A stretch of DNA of 64,000 nt, from assembly GCA_027491255.1 (NCBI GenBank), contig JAIXWM010000189.1, positions 1 to 64,000 of the forward strand. The letters are read 5' to 3'. The DNA is from Rubrivivax sp. (GTDB taxonomy: Bacteria; Pseudomonadota; Gammaproteobacteria; Burkholderiales; Burkholderiaceae_C). Shown one piece after another: positions 61,023-64,000 of this stretch (positions are counted from its first letter, which is position 1; every line of letters starts with the position of its first letter). The translations under genes were made by a program, and so were the position numbers. Below the pieces are notes generated by a model that did no database searches, was not told where the DNA came from, and saw only the letters and a list, made by a program, of their open reading frames with translations.

Positions 61023-61430
61023 GTGAGCAACAAGATCCGTGTTCTGCTGGCCAAGGTGGGGCTGGACGGCCACGACCGCGGCGTCAAGATCGTCGCGCGC
61101 ACCTTGCGCGACGCCGGGATGGACGTCATCTACACCGGCCTGCACCGCTCACCCGACGAGGTGGTGGCCGCCGCGGTGCAGGAAGATGTGGACGTGCTGG
61201 GCGTGAGCCTGCTGTCCGGCGCCCACATGACCATCTTCCCGAAGTTGCTGGCCGGCCTGAAGGCCCGCGGGGTCGACGACATGATCGTGGTCGGCGGCGG
61301 CGTGATGCCCGACGAGGACGTGGTGGCCCTGAAGCAGATGGGCGTGCACGAGATCCTGCTGCAGGACACGCCGCCCAACGAGATCATCGCAACCATCGAA
61401 CGCCTGGTTGCCGAGCGCGGCGAACGCTGA
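61023..61430 (+). CDS. hcmB: Cobalamin-binding small subunit of acyl-CoA mutase (2-hydroxyisobutyryl-CoA mutase-like)
   Basis: The 135-residue protein begins VSNKIRVLLAKVGLDGHDRG, which carries the DxHxxG B12-binding signature (DGHDRG). VDVLGVSLLSGAH and VVGGGVMPDED follow, as in the C-terminal domain of methylmalonyl-CoA mutases. As a separate subunit it matches HcmB of 2-hydroxyisobutyryl-CoA mutase or the small subunit of isobutyryl-CoA mutase. GTG 61023 is used since the family starts there; upstream in-frame sequence crosses the promoter. The next genes encode a CoA ligase, a MeaB-type GTPase and the large subunit, the order known from the 2-HIBA operons of Methylibium and Aquincola. Confidence 0.82.
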   Translation: MSNKIRVLLAKVGLDGHDRGVKIVARTLRDAGMDVIYTGLHRSPDEVVAAAVQEDVDVLGVSLLSGAHMTIFPKLLAGLKARGVDDMIVVGGGVMPDEDVVALKQMGVHEILLQDTPPNEIIATIERLVAERGER

Positions 61431-61468
61431 TCCGCGCGCATTCCCAGCCCGCCTGGAGGGAGACCCCG

Positions 61469-62914
61469 ATGAGCACGATGGAAGACTGGCACTGGCCGCC
61501 GCGCTACGACAACACCTACACGCCGCCGTCCGGCAGCCGGTACTGGTTCCCGGTGCGCGAGACCATGCACCCGTCGGACCGCGACAAGGCCATCGTGCAG
61601 CGCCTGCGCGAGGTCTGCGACTACGCCTACACGCACTGCGCCTTCTACCGCACCAAATGGGACGAGGCCGGCTTCCACCCCAGCCAGGTGCGCTCGCTCG
61701 AGGACTTCGAGCGCCGCTGCCCGGTCGTGACCAAGGCCGACCTGCGGGCCGCCCAGCACCGCGCCCCGCCCTTCGGCGACTACCTGTGCATCGACCCCGC
61801 CGATATCCACCACATCCACGGCACGTCGGGCACGACCGGACGGCCGACGGCCTTCGCCATCGGCCGCGACGACTGGAACAGCATCGCCAACGCCCACGCC
61901 CGCATCATGTGGGGCATGGGCATCCGGCCGGGTGACATCGTCTTCATCGCCGCGATCTTCAGCCTGTACCTGGGCAGTTGGGGCGCGATGATCGGCGCCG
62001 AGCGCCTGCGCGCCAAGGCCTTCCCCTTCGGCGCCGGCGCGCCGGGGATGTCGTCGCGCGCCGTGCAGTGGCTGTCGCTGATGCGCCCCCAGGCCTTCTA
62101 CGGCACGCCCTCGTACGCGCTCTACCTCGCCGAGACCGCCGTGAAGGAGGGCTACAAGCCGGCGGATTTCGGGCTCGAGCGCATGTTCTTCTCCGGCGAG
62201 CCCGGCGCCTCCGTGCCCGGCGTGCGCGACCGCATCATCGAAGCCTGGCAGGCGCAGGTCTTCGACTGCGGCTCGATGGCCGAGATGACCCCGTTCATGA
62301 ACGTCGCCGCCAGCGCCGAGTCCGGCGTAGGCATGCTGTGCTGGCAGGACGTCTGCTACACCGAGGTGTGCGACCCGAAGACCTTCGAGCGCGTGCCCTA
62401 CGGCCAGCGCGGCACCCCGGTCTACACCCACCTCGAGCGCACCTCGCAGCCGATGATCCGCCTCGTCTCGGGCGACCTCGCGCTGTGGACGAACGAGCCC
62501 AGCGCCTGCGGCCGCACCTACCCCAGCCTGCCCCAGGGCATCTTCGGCCGCATCGACGACATGCTGACGATCCGCGGCGAGAACGTGTACCCGAGCGAAA
62601 TCGACGCGGCGCTCAACCAGCTCACCGGCTATGGCGGCGAGCACCGCATCATCGTCACGCGCGAGCACAACATGGACGAGCTGCTGCTGCGCGTCGAGGC
62701 TGACGCCACGCTCAGCGCGCGCGGCGCCGGCGCGATGCAGGGTTTCCGCGACGAGATCGCCGACGCCGTGCGGACCCTGCTGGGCCTGCGCACCGTGGTG
62801 GAAGTGGTGGCTGCGGGCACCTACCCCCGCACCGACTTCAAGGCCCGGCGCGTGGTGGACGACCGCGCGGTGTTCCAGGACATGGCGCAACGACTGGGCG
62901 GCGGGAGCGCGTGA
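61469..62914 (+). CDS. PaaK-type acyl-CoA ligase (putative 2-hydroxyisobutyrate-CoA ligase)
   Basis: The 481-residue adenylate-forming enzyme has the P-loop motif HGTSGTTGRPTAF (about residues 114-126), SGEPGASVPGVRDR, and the hinge RIDDMLTIRGENVYPSEIDA. It belongs to the phenylacetate-CoA ligase subfamily. In the 2-hydroxyisobutyrate pathway a ligase of this type activates the free acid to its CoA ester before the mutase acts. It lies 38 bp after the small-subunit gene with GGAGGGAGA before the start. Another short branched or hydroxy acid substrate remains possible. Confidence 0.85.
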   Translation: MSTMEDWHWPPRYDNTYTPPSGSRYWFPVRETMHPSDRDKAIVQRLREVCDYAYTHCAFYRTKWDEAGFHPSQVRSLEDFERRCPVVTKADLRAAQHRAPPFGDYLCIDPADIHHIHGTSGTTGRPTAFAIGRDDWNSIANAHARIMWGMGIRPGDIVFIAAIFSLYLGSWGAMIGAERLRAKAFPFGAGAPGMSSRAVQWLSLMRPQAFYGTPSYALYLAETAVKEGYKPADFGLERMFFSGEPGASVPGVRDRIIEAWQAQVFDCGSMAEMTPFMNVAASAESGVGMLCWQDVCYTEVCDPKTFERVPYGQRGTPVYTHLERTSQPMIRLVSGDLALWTNEPSACGRTYPSLPQGIFGRIDDMLTIRGENVYPSEIDAALNQLTGYGGEHRIIVTREHNMDELLLRVEADATLSARGAGAMQGFRDEIADAVRTLLGLRTVVEVVAAGTYPRTDFKARRVVDDRAVFQDMAQRLGGGSA

Positions 62915-63888
62915 TGGCGCGACCGGTGCCGTCGCTGGAGCTCGTGCCGCGCGCGCTGGCCGGGGAGATCCCCGCGATGGCGCGGCTCATGACGCGCGCC
63001 GAGGCCGGCAGCCCCGAATGCCGCCCGGCGCTCGCCCAGCTCTACGCGCGCGCCGGGCGGGCGCACGTGATCGGCGTGACGGGGGTGCCCGGCAGCGGCA
63101 AGTCCACGCTGGTGTCGACGCTCGCCTTGCGGCTGCGTGCCCTGGGCAAGCGCGTGGGCGTGATCGCGATCGACCCCAGCAGCCCCTACTCGGGCGGCTC
63201 GATCATGGGCGACCGCATCCGCATGAACGAACTCGTCCATGACCCGGGCATCTTCATCCGCAGCATGGCCACGCGCGGCTCGCAGGGCGGCATGGCGCGG
63301 GCCTCGCTCGAGGCGGTGGATGTGCTGGACGCCGCGGGCTACGAGGTCGTCATCATCGAGACCGTCGGCGTCGGTCAGGCCGAGGTCGAGATCGCGCGCG
63401 CGGCCCACACCGTCGTCGTCGTCTCGGCGCCGGGCCTGGGGGACGACATCCAGGCCATCAAGGCCGGGATCCTGGAGATCGCCGACATCCACGTCGTGAG
63501 CAAGTGCGACCGCAGCGACGCCAACCGCACGATCGGCGACCTGAAGACCATGCTGGCGATGGGCATGGCCAGCATCCCGCGCGGCCACTGGATCTCGCCG
63601 GTGGTGCCCACCAGCGCGCTGGACGGCACCGGTCTGGACGACCTGATCGCGCAGATCGAGCGCCACGGCGCCTACATGCGCGAGTCCGCGCCCGGGCGCG
63701 AACGCGTGCGGCGGATCGCCGAGTTCCGCATGCTCAAGACCGCCGAAGACCTGCTGTACCAGCGCTACCTGGCCACGCGCCAGGGCCGCCTGGACGTGGT
63801 GTCAGCCCGTCTCGCCCAGCGCGAGATCTCGCCCTACCAGGCCGCCGAGGCATTGCTCGACGGCCTTCATCTCGAGGACCATCCATGA
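62914..63888 (+). CDS. MeaB-type GTPase chaperone of B12-dependent mutase
   Basis: The 324-residue G3E P-loop GTPase has Walker A GVTGVPGSGKST, the Walker B region VIIETVGVGQAEVE, the base-recognition motif SKCD and the characteristic C-terminal helical part. MeaB proteins load intact adenosylcobalamin into the mutase, keep damaged cofactor out, and protect the mutase from inactivation. The ATG overlaps the ligase stop (GTGATG; a GTG at 62911 is an alternative), and its own stop overlaps the next gene's ATG, so all three are coupled. Confidence 0.93.
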   Translation: MARPVPSLELVPRALAGEIPAMARLMTRAEAGSPECRPALAQLYARAGRAHVIGVTGVPGSGKSTLVSTLALRLRALGKRVGVIAIDPSSPYSGGSIMGDRIRMNELVHDPGIFIRSMATRGSQGGMARASLEAVDVLDAAGYEVVIIETVGVGQAEVEIARAAHTVVVVSAPGLGDDIQAIKAGILEIADIHVVSKCDRSDANRTIGDLKTMLAMGMASIPRGHWISPVVPTSALDGTGLDDLIAQIERHGAYMRESAPGRERVRRIAEFRMLKTAEDLLYQRYLATRQGRLDVVSARLAQREISPYQAAEALLDGLHLEDHP

Positions 63889-64000
63889 GCACGCCTTCCG
63901 CCACCGCCGACCGCCAGGCCCTGCTGGAGGAGATCCAGTCCTGGGAAGACCACGAGGTCGCCGCCTTCCTCGCCCGGCAGAAGGAGAAGAAGGCGACCTT
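63885..64000 (+). CDS. hcmA: Acyl-CoA mutase large subunit (partial, 5' end only)
   Basis: The first 38 residues start MSTPSATADRQALLEEIQSW and continue with EDHEVAAFLARQKEKKATF, the charged helix that opens large subunits of methylmalonyl-, isobutyryl- and 2-hydroxyisobutyryl-CoA mutases. The ATG overlaps the GTPase stop codon. The catalytic barrel, including the residues that set substrate specificity, lies beyond the right edge. The name follows operon order and is provisional. Confidence 0.7.
   Translation, partial: MSTPSATADRQALLEEIQSWEDHEVAAFLARQKEKKAT

Overview
The window reads as a chromosomal segment of a high-GC betaproteobacterium in the order Burkholderiales, probably in or near the Rubrivivax/Leptothrix/Methylibium/Aquincola group. 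Four observations suggest this: the dapD-dapE-prmB-ABC-F string, a LexA with CTG-N10-CAG boxes, several Bug-type tripartite transporter binding proteins, and an acyl-CoA mutase operon ordered like the 2-hydroxyisobutyryl-CoA mutase operon of Methylibium and Aquincola. Assignments rest on reading translated sequence and motifs. No database search was possible.

Layout. (1) 1-13.6 kb, minus strand: an enormous, acidic, repeat-built exported protein with an N-terminal LEPR-XLL-like motif (at least 4,149 codons, running off the left edge), preceded by a HlyD/RND-type periplasmic adaptor that may take part in its export. (2) 13.9-19.0 kb, plus strand: lysine/meso-diaminopimelate genes dapD and dapE, the ribosomal protein L3 methyltransferase prmB, and an ABC-F ATPase. 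(3) 19.5-23.0 kb: an HTH/receiver-like regulator beside an AT-rich island, then an L-asparaginase and lexA transcribed divergently from a 53-bp region holding two tandem SOS boxes. (4) 23.0-29.4 kb: penicillin-acylase family hydrolase, D-2-hydroxyacid dehydrogenase, split chromate transporter, rlmB, and an integral membrane protein. (5) 29.4-38.5 kb: a beta-oxidation-like block (FadB-type fusion, thiolase, two acyl-CoA dehydrogenases, SCP2 protein, HIBADH-like dehydrogenase, enoyl-CoA-reductase-like SDR, thioesterase). (6) 38.5-42.5 kb: HtrA-type protease, thrH, rlhA.

(7) 42.5-59.7 kb, all minus strand: an aromatic-acid catabolic block. A Rieske oxygenase, a PDR/VanB-type reductase, a Gfo/Idh/MocA dehydrogenase and a class II aldolase-like (possibly decarboxylase) gene resemble the upper pathway of phthalate-type degradation. 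A LigB-like extradiol dioxygenase, a LigJ-like amidohydrolase and three RraA/LigK-like aldolases resemble a 4,5-meta-cleavage lower pathway. Uptake would be by an ABC transporter and two Bug proteins, with control by a MarR regulator. Between the halves lies a relic of a second Rieske gene whose centre is deleted but whose promoter is preserved. Essentially the same promoter plus a TTAG-N4-CTAA inverted repeat precedes the intact Rieske gene, so both halves are probably co-regulated.

(8) 59.8-64.0 kb: a fused double gamma-carbonic-anhydrase-like protein in which each half lacks a different metal-ligand histidine. Diverging from it is a strong sigma70-type promoter with a 17-bp palindrome at the expected start point, driving a B12-dependent mutase operon: small subunit, acyl-CoA ligase, MeaB-type GTPase, and the start of the large subunit at the right edge.
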